A DNA stretch of 64,000 nucleotides, taken from Bisporella sp. PMI_857. Its lineage: Eukaryota > Ascomycota > Leotiomycetes > Helotiales > Helotiaceae. Positions 25,837 through 36,264 of this stretch are shown here, piece after piece; position 1 is the stretch's first letter, and each line of letters begins with the position of its first letter. A program made the translations under genes and the position numbers. The notes under the pieces were generated by a model that saw only the letters and a program-made list of their open reading frames with translations, was not told where the DNA came from and did no database searches. Location of the stretch: positions 62,001-126,000 of the forward strand of contig JAJSPD010000048.1 in the NCBI GenBank assembly GCA_021307315.1, given 5' to 3'.

Positions 25837-27567
25837 TCATCGCTCTCGATCTCTGGCCCATCGTTTCAGAATAAATTCTCTGACCTTATACCTGCTTAGA
25901 ATGCCATCCATTCCCAATTTTTGCTCTGCTGCTGGGCTCAGCGGCCTGGGGATGTCCACATAGACAAGTACAAGAGTTTTCTTGGCCATGTTAATGACTC
26001 TGTTTAAACAATGAAGCCAAGACCAGGTTCTTGTCTGCTTCTGCTGAACATAGTTCTGGAGGAACACATCCTTCGACCAGTACTTGTCGCTATATGCGGG
26101 AAGAATCAAAACCGCAAACTCTGCGTGAGAAAACGGGGGGCCTCTTTGATATAGCATGAAATCACAAGAGAACTTCGCACCTCCACGTACACACCAGCCC
26201 AAAGACCTGAAATGGTGATAAACCACATACTGAGTCATGAAGGTGTCGTCTGGAGACAGACTCGGGTTTGCTACTGGGGGAAAGCTAGAGTTCCTGCGGA
26301 AGAGATTTAATAGCTCTTCGTTTGGGATGGCTATCTTGGTAGCTGGGTCAAATACTGTTAAAACTCCAAGGGCATAGGTAAGAAAGAAAGCTTCCTGTGG
26401 AGTTAGCTGGTAATGCTCTTGATTCACAGCTGGCAAAGGCTCCTCCTGGATTTCCAGCGTTGTTATGGGACTCAATGCTCGTTCTGGACTCGGTGGCTCG
26501 AATGCGTCGAACGTTGTTTTTTCGACAGTTGGGGAAAACCGAACACTTTTCTGACGTTTTATCTTTGGAGTGACGGGAGCTGTATTCTCTACATTATGTG
26601 AAAGTGCATCTAGACTTGTAATCCCGGTAGTGGCCTCAGCCTGGGCGATTATTTCCCTTGTGGGAATATATGCTGTCTCAGACTTATCAGCTATAGGCTC
26701 GGCTTTAGCTTCCTCGAGAGTTTCCAACGGTATGCTTGTTGGCCTGAAAAAATGTGCATTTGGAAGGGCTAAAAGCTCTTTCGGGCCAACAGGCGCAGCA
26801 TGGACCCACTGTCCTGGACCTCGCTGAAAATCGTCTTGAACAATTGGCATGGTATTAGACTGGGCGGACATGTTTAGATCGAGTGTTGAGTTTGGAAGGG
26901 AAAGCAGCTCCATAGGGCCAACCGGTGAAGGTACCGAAGTTTTAGTCTTCTCCATAAATATATCATCGCTCTCGGAGGCGGTCAAGCTAGTATCGCTATC
27001 CATGAGCAAGTCTGGCAGTTCCTCTTCCGGGACTAGTGTGTTTTCGTGTTTCGAAGAGGCTTCTTCGAGCCGGATTTGCTCGATGGCCTCCCGCTCCTTC
27101 CTAGCCCTTTCCCATTTTGTTTGCTGTCGTTTCTCTCGAACGCGCTGTGTATGCTCTTCAGCGATATGCCTTTTCGTTTTGTCCTTTCCCTGTTGCTGCT
27201 CCCGCTCCATCCAGCTAGGCTCACTTCGACTCAAATTGCCTTTTCCATAGAAGCCTTGTTCCCAAAGTCCTCGAATAGATCTGCTGTCCGTGACGTGTAT
27301 CGACCGTGTTTCTGGTGACCACCAAGCCTGGTATAACGGCGAAGGAGCTGAGCTGGGACGAGTAATCACCTGTGATAGCCAAGTGTAGAGAACATGGAAG
27401 AGGGAGATTGGATTATGTGGTATGAATGTTGGCAGTGGGTATGTGCGCATGGGAGCAGGCAAAGAGTATAATTTGTTCATCTTCTGGTAATTGGTAGACT
27501 TTGGTTTTGTCGACGGAGATGCTTGAGGCGCAATCGGATCCGGTGAATGGGAGCTGGCAGCAGCCAT
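25837..27567 (-). CDS. SEN2: tRNA-splicing endonuclease subunit Sen2
   Basis: Single exon, 576 aa. I chose the ATG at 27567 (MAAASSHSPDP); the frame stays open further upstream without an ATG. Residues 30-120 hold the Sen2 N-terminal block (PLPTFIPHNPISLFHVLYTW, then YQAWWSPETRSIHVTD and LWEQGFYGKGNLSRSEPSW). The middle is charged and disordered. The C-terminal nuclease fold has YVVYHHFRSLGWCVRGGAKF and the catalytic triad in order: Tyr about 473 (CDFMLYQRG), His about 481 (FSHAEFAVL) and Lys about 529 (MAKKTLVLVYVDI). Sen2 cuts the 5' splice site of intron-containing pre-tRNAs within the Sen2-Sen34-Sen15-Sen54 complex. The gene is head-to-head with the ceramide glucosyltransferase, about 795 bp between start codons. 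Confidence 0.95.
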   Translation of the reverse strand: MAAASSHSPDPIAPQASPSTKPKSTNYQKMNKLYSLPAPMRTYPLPTFIPHNPISLFHVLYTWLSQVITRPSSAPSPLYQAWWSPETRSIHVTDSRSIRGLWEQGFYGKGNLSRSEPSWMEREQQQGKDKTKRHIAEEHTQRVREKRQQTKWERARKEREAIEQIRLEEASSKHENTLVPEEELPDLLMDSDTSLTASESDDIFMEKTKTSVPSPVGPMELLSLPNSTLDLNMSAQSNTMPIVQDDFQRGPGQWVHAAPVGPKELLALPNAHFFRPTSIPLETLEEAKAEPIADKSETAYIPTREIIAQAEATTGITSLDALSHNVENTAPVTPKIKRQKSVRFSPTVEKTTFDAFEPPSPERALSPITTLEIQEEPLPAVNQEHYQLTPQEAFFLTYALGVLTVFDPATKIAIPNEELLNLFRRNSSFPPVANPSLSPDDTFMTQYVVYHHFRSLGWCVRGGAKFSCDFMLYQRGPPFSHAEFAVLILPAYSDKYWSKDVFLQNYVQQKQTRTWSWLHCLNRVINMAKKTLVLVYVDIPRPLSPAAEQKLGMDGILSRYKVREFILKRWARDRER

Positions 27568-28362
27568 AATGTCGTACGATACTGCGTCCAGATTCTTCCA
27601 AAGACTGCTGGGCTTCTCGGTCAGCAAAACGACGTTCGTTTTGTACTTGAGCAGTGCTGCTTAGAAATTAATGGGAGTATATTGCAGCAAGTGTATCGCT
27701 CAGATACCGTTGTAGTCATCTCCGAGGAGAATTGAGCCGGCATTGGAAAAGAAACAAAGTCAGAGTCATCTCCTAAGCATTCGAATGGGTCATCACCGCA
27801 ATGTCACTTTGCTGCTGTTTGATGCGTAAAATGTGAAGATAAGAGAGAAGACAGACCTGTAGATGGTTGAGGATGGGATTATTACATGCTGCAATGTGAA
27901 GGGAGGCGGTAATAATTCGGGATATGCGATATATGTGTTCAGGAGGAAGAAAGTGATTTGATGGCTTCCCGTCTTTCAGGTAGTAAGTAGAAGTAAAACG
28001 GAACATTTTCGGTGCCAAGAGCCACCCCACTACCTTCCGACAAAGTTCAGATCAGCCAATCATTTCCCGTCCATCAATAATCAAGATCTAACTAACTCTC
28101 TTGTTGGTCGGTGTAAAGCCATCGTCTAACATGCAGAGAAAAGCAGAGCAGAGCCTTATCCGCTACCTGAATGAGCGTTGGGCACCAAATACATAGCTAG
28201 TTTCTAATGCGACGGAGGAATAGCGGGGTACACGTGATGTCACTTCCCAGGATCTAGAACAGAACTAAAAGCGCGTCAGAACCTACGCGAAAAAAGAAAA
28301 GAAGTGCTCTGCTCTGTTCTCTTCCCTCCCTAGACCCCGCTGCATTCTCTCATCTGTATGGG
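27568..28362. promoter_or_regulatory. shared divergent promoter region SEN2 / ceramide glucosyltransferase
   Basis: About 795 bp between two divergently oriented start codons, so both promoters must lie here. It contains CACGTGAT at 28231-28238, about 125 bp from the glucosyltransferase start. Confidence 0.5.
28231..28238 (+). promoter_or_regulatory. CACGTGAT element
   Basis: Octamer followed by GTCAC, in the divergent SEN2/GCS1 intergenic region. Confidence 0.45.
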
Positions 28363-30055
28363 ATGATTAGTGAGAGAGGCCAAGGCCATATGGGTGGCAC
28401 TTTGGGGTCTGGCCATGAAACCCCCGCCTGGATATTAGCCATTGCTTGGGCAGGCGGAGTCTGGTATTTCTTCATTCTGCTAGTCCAAGCAATCGGCTTA
28501 TTACAGCTGTATGTGAACTGCCTCTGAGTCGCTGCAGGCCATGCTGAATGCAAGCAGATACCGCCATTACTCAACCAAGCCACAGCCTCCCGTGTCGCCC
28601 ACCTTGAAGCTTGCCCAAGTCCCACATGTTACCATTCTGCGGCCGGTCAAAGGGCTTGAGCCCTTCCTCTACGAGTGTCTAGCTGCCACCTTTCGACAAG
28701 ATTATCCCTCAAAAAAGTTGACCATATACTTCTGTATATCATCTATGGAAGATCCTGCGTTACCAGTGCTCCGACAATTGGTTTTGGACTTTCCAAGTTT
28801 TGATACCAAAATATTTGTGGAAGAGGAAGATCCTAACTTGAGCGGGAATGATGGCCAAGCGACTAATCTAGGACCAAATCCTAAAATCAGGAACATGAGT
28901 AGAGGTTACAGAGAGGCCAAAGGAGACATTGTATGGATTCTTGATTGCAATGTTTGGATTGGGAAAGGTGTTGCAGGAAGAATGGTCGACAAATTGATGG
29001 GGTTCAAAGCAGATGGTACTAGGACGACACCATATATATTTGTGCATCAGCTCCCCCTGGTCATAGATTGCTCTGGAGGAGGTGTTACGGAAGAATTACA
29101 AGGACTTCTCGACGCTCAACCTGAAAGCCATCAAGCTTCCTCGACTACCCATCCTTTTGTGGAGCCTGAGTCAAAGTTGGCTGCTATATCTCAAGTAGGC
29201 GGTGGTCGTTTTGAGGAGATGTTCATGGCTTCTTCTCATGCGAAGTTTTACACAGCGATCAATACCGTCGCAGTTGCGCCTTGCATTGTAGGCAAATCTA
29301 ACATGTTTCGACGTTCTCACCTCAATGGTCTGACATCTGGTGAATCACCATATTCTCCTGGTATTGATTACTTTTCGGAGAATATCTGTGAGGATCATCT
29401 CATTGGTGATCTTCTCTGGCGAAAAGGCATACCTAATCAAGCGAACGGTGAGAGGTGGAAAAAGCATGGTCTATTGCTTGGAGACATAGCTCTTCAACCT
29501 ATGGCACGGATGTCGGTGCAGGAGTATATTGCTCGCCGAATGCGGTGGCTCCGTGTAAGAAAATGGACTGTTACACTAGCTACCTTCGTTGAGCCGGGCA
29601 CGGAGTCACTACTATGCACGGCTTATGGCTCAATTGCCGTCACAACTATTCCATGGTTCCACGACGGATTAGGCATCCCGCAAACCTGGTTCGCATTTTT
29701 CTCGGTCTGGCTGGTAAATATTTGTTCCTGGATGCTTGTGGACTCCTTCCTCTACCAGAAGCTGCATTCTGGCTCCTCCATCGAGTTGGACGAGAACACA
29801 CCATCTTTTGCACAGCCTCGAAATGGGAATGGCAGAAGAACATTTTGGGAATGGGTACTTGCGTGGCTCGGCCGAGAATTTCTTGCTCTGCCTATTTGGA
29901 CGTGGGCTTGTTATGGAGGTACGACAGTCATGTGGCGAGGGAAGAGATTTCGAGTTGGCCTTGATATGCGTGTGAAGGAAATCAAGAGTAAGCAAAGCAC
30001 AGATCCTAAGGAAGCACAGAGTACAAGATCATCAAGCAAAGATAGACAAGATTAG
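28363..30055 (+). CDS. GCS1: ceramide glucosyltransferase (GT21)
   Basis: Model join(28363..28508,28558..30055), 547 aa. The 49-bp intron has donor GTATGT and acceptor GCAAGCAG. Exon 1 gives the N-terminal membrane anchor (WILAIAWAGGVWYFFILLVQ), and exon 2 continues YRHYSTKP and VPHVTILRPVKGLEPFLYEC. GT21 motifs are present: WILDCNVWIGKG (D2-like), the acidic EDHLIGDLLW (D3) and the (Q/R)xxRW motif ARRMRWLRVRKW. Two or more C-terminal hydrophobic segments follow (about residues 385-425 and 470-490). The enzyme transfers glucose from UDP-glucose to ceramide in the Golgi/ER, making fungal glucosylceramide. An ATG nine codons downstream is an alternative start. Confidence 0.94.
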
Positions 30056-30863
30056 ATGCAGCAATCATTTAATGGAAAATGTTCTCTTATCAATTATCCA
30101 GCGAATTTGAACGTCACCTGCAAACAACTCCCAACACGCTACGAAAAGGAAAATATATATTTACATTCTCTTTTCACTAGGGGAGATTCTTACAATTATC
30201 GAACTTTGCTCACAAACGAGACCCGTTGTGCTCGCTTCATGTGAATCTTCGGACAAACATTGATTCAACCACATACCTAGAGGCATCTAGATTAGGTCTG
30301 ACAATTTGGTGTCTTACCAATTTCTGATTGCAGTTGGCTTATGCGCGTTGTCTTGGCTTATGCGAACTATAATGCACCTCTCTAATATTGGTTCGCAGGC
30401 GATATTTATGCACTTAGGTATATGTGCATATCAGCCACGTGACTGAGTTGCTGAGCTAATGCACTTGACGACGTGGCATAGGTTCGGAGCCCAAGGTTGA
30501 TATTACGGCTCTGGTCAGTGGCTGCAGAAAAGTTCATTGTTGCAACCTTCGATTGGCCCCCACCCATGTTCTCAATGGGCAACATCAAATTTTCACCTTG
30601 GGCAGCCAGCACCCAGTCCTTGCTTGCAGCAAGCACAGCATCGGCAACCCGTCCACCGACGTATAATGTTCAAGACTCTTCTCATAATGCAGTCTATCCA
30701 ACTTCAATTTGTTGATTTTTCGGCTTTCAGGCTGCAACACCTCCTGCATGGTTTTTGGGCATCCCATTCGGACGTCTATAAAGCCTCACGCCCGTCTTCT
30801 TTGATGTTCGCCATCCTGGTCCTATCTCGTCTTACAGCAGTGTGACTAGTCCTTACTCTCTCA
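30056..30863. other. intergenic
   Basis: Tail of the glucosyltransferase and promoter of the next plus-strand gene. CACGTGAC occurs at 30436-30443. No coding evidence. Confidence 0.4.
30436..30443 (+). promoter_or_regulatory. CACGTGAC element
   Basis: E-box-like octamer, about 430 bp upstream of the small three-exon gene. Confidence 0.35.
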
Positions 30864-31623
30864 ATGCCGAACTCCAAACTCAAAGCCGCCGTTCAGGAGA
30901 AAGCACCAATCACCAAAAAAGCTGTTCCCGGGAACCCGGAGCCCAAGCCCGAACCTCCTTGGTCTGATTGGGTGTGGGATGCCGAGCAGCAGTTCTATTA
31001 TCGCGGAAAATTAGAACCAGAATGTGAGCTTCCATGCTTCAGACTCTACATTTATGTATGCTGAGGAGATGCAGCGAAGATTTGGCGGTATGAATATGCT
31101 GCTGGACCTGCGCCATTGGGGCTAGCCGTCGTCGAGCAATTTGAAGCTCCCCGCATTCTAAACATGATCGTTCCAATTCAGTACACAAAAGAGGATATGG
31201 AATTGAAATTCGTCTATGCGCCTGAGCCTAGCTACTTCTATGGGGATATGTATCCAACAGAAGCGTCACCGAAAGCAACTAGCGCGACTACGGCACCATC
31301 CACTGGGGGCACAGAGAAGAAAGCTGTGAAAGAAGAGGCCAAACCAGAGCCTCCAATCACTTCAGAGAAGAAGGTAATCACCACATCGGGAGTCTTTGAA
31401 AGCAGAAACCTAATGATTATGGTAGAAAGAAGAAAAGCCCAAGAAAGACCCCACGCGCGCCCCCTCGCTGGAAAAGCAAAAGATGAGACGGCAAAAGTGG
31501 GAGAGGATCGTTGCGTATCTCGAGTCGGTTGAAAGAGAAGAGAAGCACAGAAGAAAGGAGCAGCAATTGTCCAAGAGATACATGGAGCCGCATCAGCTCA
31601 GTCTCAGACAGGGAATCAAATGA
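30864..31623 (+). CDS. small conserved hypothetical protein with W-x-D-W-x-W motif
   Basis: Model join(30864..31023,31075..31373,31426..31623), 218 aa. Introns are 51 and 52 bp (GTGAGC...GATGCAG; GTAATC...GGTAG), and all phases close. Residues 30-65 read PPWSDWVWDAEQQFYYRGK and then KIWRYEYAAGP, an aromatic block of repeated W and Y that recurs in fungal hypothetical proteins. The middle is acidic and Thr/Ser-rich. The C-terminal 66 residues are basic helix (KQKMRRQKWERIVAYLES, then EEKHRRKEQQLSKRYMEP), probably a coiled coil. I do not recognise a function. Reading through the second intron gives a false C-terminus, so an unspliced prediction would be wrong. Confidence 0.72.
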
Positions 31624-32176
31624 CCAAGGCAATGTATCATCAAAGGCATGTATCAATTTCAACATGGGTCTTATAAGGGTGGATGATTGCTGCATTTAGC
31701 TTTTTGATATTTGTATTGTAGCTGTACTTGAATTTTATTGAACCGTTCTTGATGGTCGTGTCTAAATGAGCGAGAGTGTTGTAACAAGGTGCTTTGGTAG
31801 CTATTAAACACAGCGAATTATTTAGCGGGTTGCTTCTTAGGCATAGCATGCACGATATAGAGCTGAAATTTGCATCATGTCTATAGTAATTTATTTAATA
31901 CTTGTTCAAGATATCAAGTATCAGGAAGTGAATGGCATACTGGACCAACTCACATGATAAACACTGTCACCGACACCGAAACCAACACTGGTCGTGCTTT
32001 CCTCCTTGAGCTCCGCTAGCCTTGTCGCTCCTTGTTTTGTTGATTTGTGTGCGAATACGGACTAGCGCATTTTAGCCAGTTCTCACTTTCAATTTGCGCT
32101 TTGAGGGCGCTGCCAAAGCACGTTAACTTCTCTCTTCTTCAGCATATACACAAGCAAGCAAAGCACCCGATTTGAA
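31624..32176. other. intergenic
   Basis: Spacer between two plus-strand genes; nothing recognised. Confidence 0.4.
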
Positions 32177-33815
32177 ATGGCTAAGCAGCGCCCTACCCTG
32201 GCAGCAGAGGCCCTGGACCGTGTTCAACAGAGCGCTCGTGGTCTACAAGCCTTTGTTGGCCTTGAAGAGATCTCCAAGGCGCAAGAAGCTGAGGCCGCCC
32301 GCATGAGAATTGAAGCTGCACTCCACAAGGCGCTGCTAAACAGGAATAACCCTACTACGACTGGAAAGCGACGAGGGTGAGCATCTTGTACTTCCTACAT
32401 CTAGAGCTGGTATTGACAGATCCGTGATGTAGAAGCGACTCTAGTAGTTCAACTATATTTTCATCGGTGTTTGATGATACCCCTGACGATTACCAGACCC
32501 GCGTCCTGGGCGTCTTTGGTAGACCAGTGGAATCAGATCACCCTGCAGTGCCTATTACATACTTTGCCCTCCCTGCTTCTGGCTATGCACAAGCTATGCA
32601 ATCACCTGAGAACGGATATGGACGGGAAGATAGCAAAGACGAAATGCTGGAAAGATATCTGAATAGAATGTATCAGAAGTATGCCATTATTTTTATTTTT
32701 TAAGCCTTAGAAATAAGCACTAACTGTCTATAGACGTGTTTGGGACGGCCTCGATTTATTGTATGTTCAGGCAAGAGATCTAGAAAGTACTTTCATTGAA
32801 CAATACACAACATGGCCAAATCAGGAGCGAGAGGGATGTCTTCAGAAGCAAAGATGCCGAGCTGCTGTTCCAGAAAAAGATAAGGAGGCTAAGCAGATGT
32901 AAGCAAAAGATATTTGCTACAGTGATATATTTCACACTTACTGACGTCTTTATTAGCGGAGATACTCTTGAGGCATTCTTCAGTCCACGACGTATTGCAA
33001 ACGACTTATTTAACAATAGCTTTTCTCCCACAAATCCATCTGTTCGTTTGCAAGCGTTGGAATCTCCGATCAAGAAACTAGCTTTCAATCCACGAGCACC
33101 CGCGTTTGTTCCTAAGCAAGCTACCACGAAGTTTAAGGCTTTTGGGGAGCTACCCAATCATCTCCGTATGCATATTTGGGACTTCGGTCTTCCTGGTGCT
33201 CGGCTTGTCAAGCTCGGCTTATCGAAAGATAAGAGGTCTATATACTCCTCCACTCCTATCCCTGCGCTTCTTCACGCCTGCCGAGAGTCTCGTAGTTTTG
33301 CACTAAAATTCTACCGACTATCGTTTGCTACTTACCAGGGGGCTCCGAGGACATACTTCAATTTCGAACTTGATGTGATCTATACCAGCTGTGATGGATG
33401 TATCAGCACTAACTGTGGACACAAGAAAACCTGGACTGAGGATCACAGGAAAGTTAGAGGATTAGTCTATGTTGCACCTCTCTCCTTTAGCCCTTTCACC
33501 AAGATCAACAGACTATTTCCTGCTGCTTACGGCTTGATTCTGATTCGAGGATCTAATGGTACACAACAGTCAAGCAATATCAGGTGGGATGAGTTGGAGC
33601 ATGTTAGCGAACCTTTTGAATGGCAAGAAGGAACCTTGATTCAAACTTACCAAAATCTCGCGCTCAAACTCGAGGATAAAGTTGGCGTAGCTGGAGCATC
33701 TGGCCTTCAAGTTAGCAGCGGTAATCTGTGCAGAATCCAGAGAATGATGCTGCCAGGTATTATGGAAAAGCAGCTTTCAACAACGGGTGCGTCAATGTGG
33801 ATGTGCTGCCGTTGA
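32177..33815 (+). CDS. 2EXR-domain protein
   Basis: Model join(32177..32376,32433..32678,32734..32898,32957..33815), 489 aa. Introns are 56, 55 and 58 bp, all GT-AG, with branch-like CTGAC/CTAAC; every junction is phase 2. The N-terminal 200 residues are helical and charged (LAAEALDRVQQSARGLQAF, then KRVWDGLDLLYVQARDLES). From about residue 263 comes the 2EXR fold, an F-box-like fungal domain: FGELPNHLRMHIWDFGLPGA, ALLHACRESRSFALKFYRL, FNFELDVIYTSC. 2EXR proteins are numerous in Leotiomycetes and Dothideomycetes and have no known biochemical role. The C-terminus may contain a further unresolved intron, since its last 40 residues look less conserved. Confidence 0.72.
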
Positions 33816-35074
33816 AGCCTGCTATTATATCATAAATACCGCGGTAGCTAGGATCTGAAAGTGATCTGAACAAACAAGTAAGGTCTTTATGGGCTAAGTA
33901 CAAAGATTGTAAATATAAAAAAACACAAGAACTGGCTGGGATCTGAAGAACAGTCTAGAACCGTTGATGACCATGCACATAAGTCCATAGGATTTTAATA
34001 AATAAGTTTTCATTAACTGGGCGAGCGTAGTGGTGACCAAGCAGAATAATAATTTTTAAAAGCAAAGTATTAAAATCGCAAGCATACATGTAAAACAATG
34101 CCTGTGTCAAAATTTGTAGGTGAATGATTTAAGTAATAACCCTGCTCAATGAAACTAAACTTTTCAATAGGTAAATCTAAGCTTTCAACAAGGCCAAACG
34201 TGTGCTCTGTCAGTAGCGAAAGAAATTTCCTTTGTTGTTAAACAACATCTCAACCTGTCTTGCTGAAGAACACCAGGAAACACACATCGCATATTTCTCA
34301 CACCTTCTACATGCTGAGCATGACTTACATGGTATGGCCTTCCCCATATAATATTATACCGCTCTATCCCAACATGCCATCCTTCGTCTGCGTGATTGGA
34401 CCCCATGTGTAGAGCCGCTGGGTCCTTGCGCCAAGTCTATAGGTTGCCTGCTTTAATGGCCATTCAGAAGATATTTTCATGTCCTTGCGTGGCGTAGGTG
34501 AAATGCATCTTGAAATTTGAATTAGGAAATTAGGACGGGTTGAAAGAGACAACGCGTGCTGGACTCTTTGGTCTTGCCTGGATGTTGTGGGTTCTTGGCT
34601 GGGATTTCGGCGTGATTCTTTGACTTGGTTGAATGTAATGTAGTTATTTTGGTGAAGATTTGCGGTCTGTTAGATAGTACCCATGAAGGCAATCCGTTTT
34701 AAGCGTCGATTCGTTATTTACATTTGCTAGGAAGGAAAGATATGGTAGTCCTTTAAATGGTGTTCAGCATCAATGCACAGTCTGCTGTCCCTGCTTCATG
34801 TCTCTGGATGGACCTTGAAGGAGGCCAGAAACTGAAACGAGGTTGTGGCGATGGAATGTTCTTATTGTATAATCGATGGGCATATTCTTCAGTAGCGAGC
34901 GCTTTGAAGGAAGGTTTTGCTAATAATGGGAGGCAGGAGCAAGGTGAGGGCGAGGTGGGGAAGATTCTAAGCGAACCCCTGAACTGATATAAGGACAATT
35001 CACGTGATGAGAGAAGATCTAGCAAAGGTTGGAGCTATAAGTTATTACAATTATATTGATTTTTTGATGTAGGT
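33816..35074. other. intergenic, AT-rich in part
   Basis: The region has short ORFs on both strands with no motif support. It contains CACGTGAT at 35001-35008. Nothing further recognised. Confidence 0.4.
35001..35008 (+). promoter_or_regulatory. CACGTGAT element
   Basis: Preceded by T, giving TCACGTGAT; lies downstream of the possible secreted-protein gene. Confidence 0.35.
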
Positions 35075-35478
35075 TTATATAATGACCACTTTTAATACTG
35101 GAAGGTGTGTCCTGTGATGTGTCCAAGGACAAAACCGATACTGTAACATGATGAAGTAAGAAAAGCAGTTAAGGAATTTTCCAGACAGATCCCCAATTGA
35201 TCTAAATCAATTCTCGCGTGTTAATTATCCGTATGCGAAAATCTATAAAAAAGTATCGACGTAGGAACTCTTATAACTCTTACCATACATTGTGCCTCAC
35301 ACAGAATCGGAAATTTGACACAGTCAATCTTGAAAACAGAGAGGTCGGCTTCTATTCCCTTCCCAGAGAAATCGGTTCTCGTAACCAGCTCCGGTGCTGT
35401 TTTAGTTGCGGGAGTAGTATAGACAGCAAGAAGCTGCAATAAAAAAACAACTAGCTGGATTGTGCTCAAGAATGACAT
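35075..35478 (-). CDS. possible small secreted protein, NucA/NucB-like cysteine start, truncated
   Basis: Tentative model complement(join(35075..35140,35284..35478)), 86 aa. The ATG at 35478 gives a good signal peptide (MSFLSTIQLVVFLLQLLAVY). The mature part includes FKIDCVKFPILCEAQCM and then, across a proposed 143-bp intron, YRFC. The C-x7-C-x3-C-x4-C pattern resembles the beginning of secreted fungal NucA/NucB-type nucleases. The catalytic remainder of that family is missing: exon 2 stops after about 20 residues. So this is either a truncated relic, a different small secreted protein, or a wrong splice model. The first exon is better supported than the second. Confidence 0.38.
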
Positions 35479-36264
35479 AACGTAAAGAGCTTGAACTGGA
35501 AACAGCAAGTGAATACTTTGCGAACTATAAGCCTAGAGGACGAAGAGAAAGAAATAACAAACGGAAACTAAATATGAATTGTAGTTTAATATTTCGGAGA
35601 GGTGGAATACTTGGATCTTATAGCTAGTCAGCCACAAATATCCAGACTAGATCACACATGTGCAAATGCAATACTTCGCCACTGTGACGGCCCGCTGGAG
35701 TTGTTGTTGGGTTTATAGTCGAGCTGATTGGCCCAACTTTCCCATTCCCAAACTACTTTCCCCTTCCCAAACCAGCAACAAACATGATTAGCTGACCAAG
35801 CTGCTGGTATTTGCCTACCCTTCGTGACTCCGTAAGACTTGGAACAGCAAATATCTCAACCAGCTTGGCTACGCTTTTTGAAGCTGATATTTGGTGTAGG
35901 GCCCTGAGCGTATAATCTACCGACTTCGTAGATATCAAAGGTCTACAGTATTGAATTTGCCATGTCTTTTCTACTTTTCTGTACTGCTACTAGGTGACAG
36001 ATTTTGGCCTGAAACTTCTGGTTACTAGTGGGTCACTCTGCTGACGCATTAATTAGTCCAATCGCTGGCTGTTGAGCCTCGGCATCTCCCTGCTGATGTG
36101 ACTGACGTACAATGATTTTTGCCATCTCAGCCTCTCCATTCAATTCCTTTCTTCCTTCTTTTCTTCATATAGTTAATTGCCTGCGCTGGTCTGTCTCATA
36201 TTAGTTCGTGGAAACTGCACTTGAATCTGAGGGCTGCACCTCACAAGAAGACCGCGTAAGCACA
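35479..36264. other. intergenic
   Basis: Divergent spacer between the tentative secreted-protein gene and the lipase-like gene. CT-rich tracts precede the lipase start. No gene. Confidence 0.4.

Noticed and set aside
32761..32824. A 64-bp intron (GTATGT...ATCAG) in the 2EXR gene
   Set aside because: Reading straight through keeps a good coding frame that ends in phase at the 32899 donor, so this stretch is exon.
34185..34552. Short minus-strand frames with aromatic residues (GWHVGIERYNIIWGRP)
   Set aside because: Could be a fragment of a gene, but no splice model or known motif supports it.
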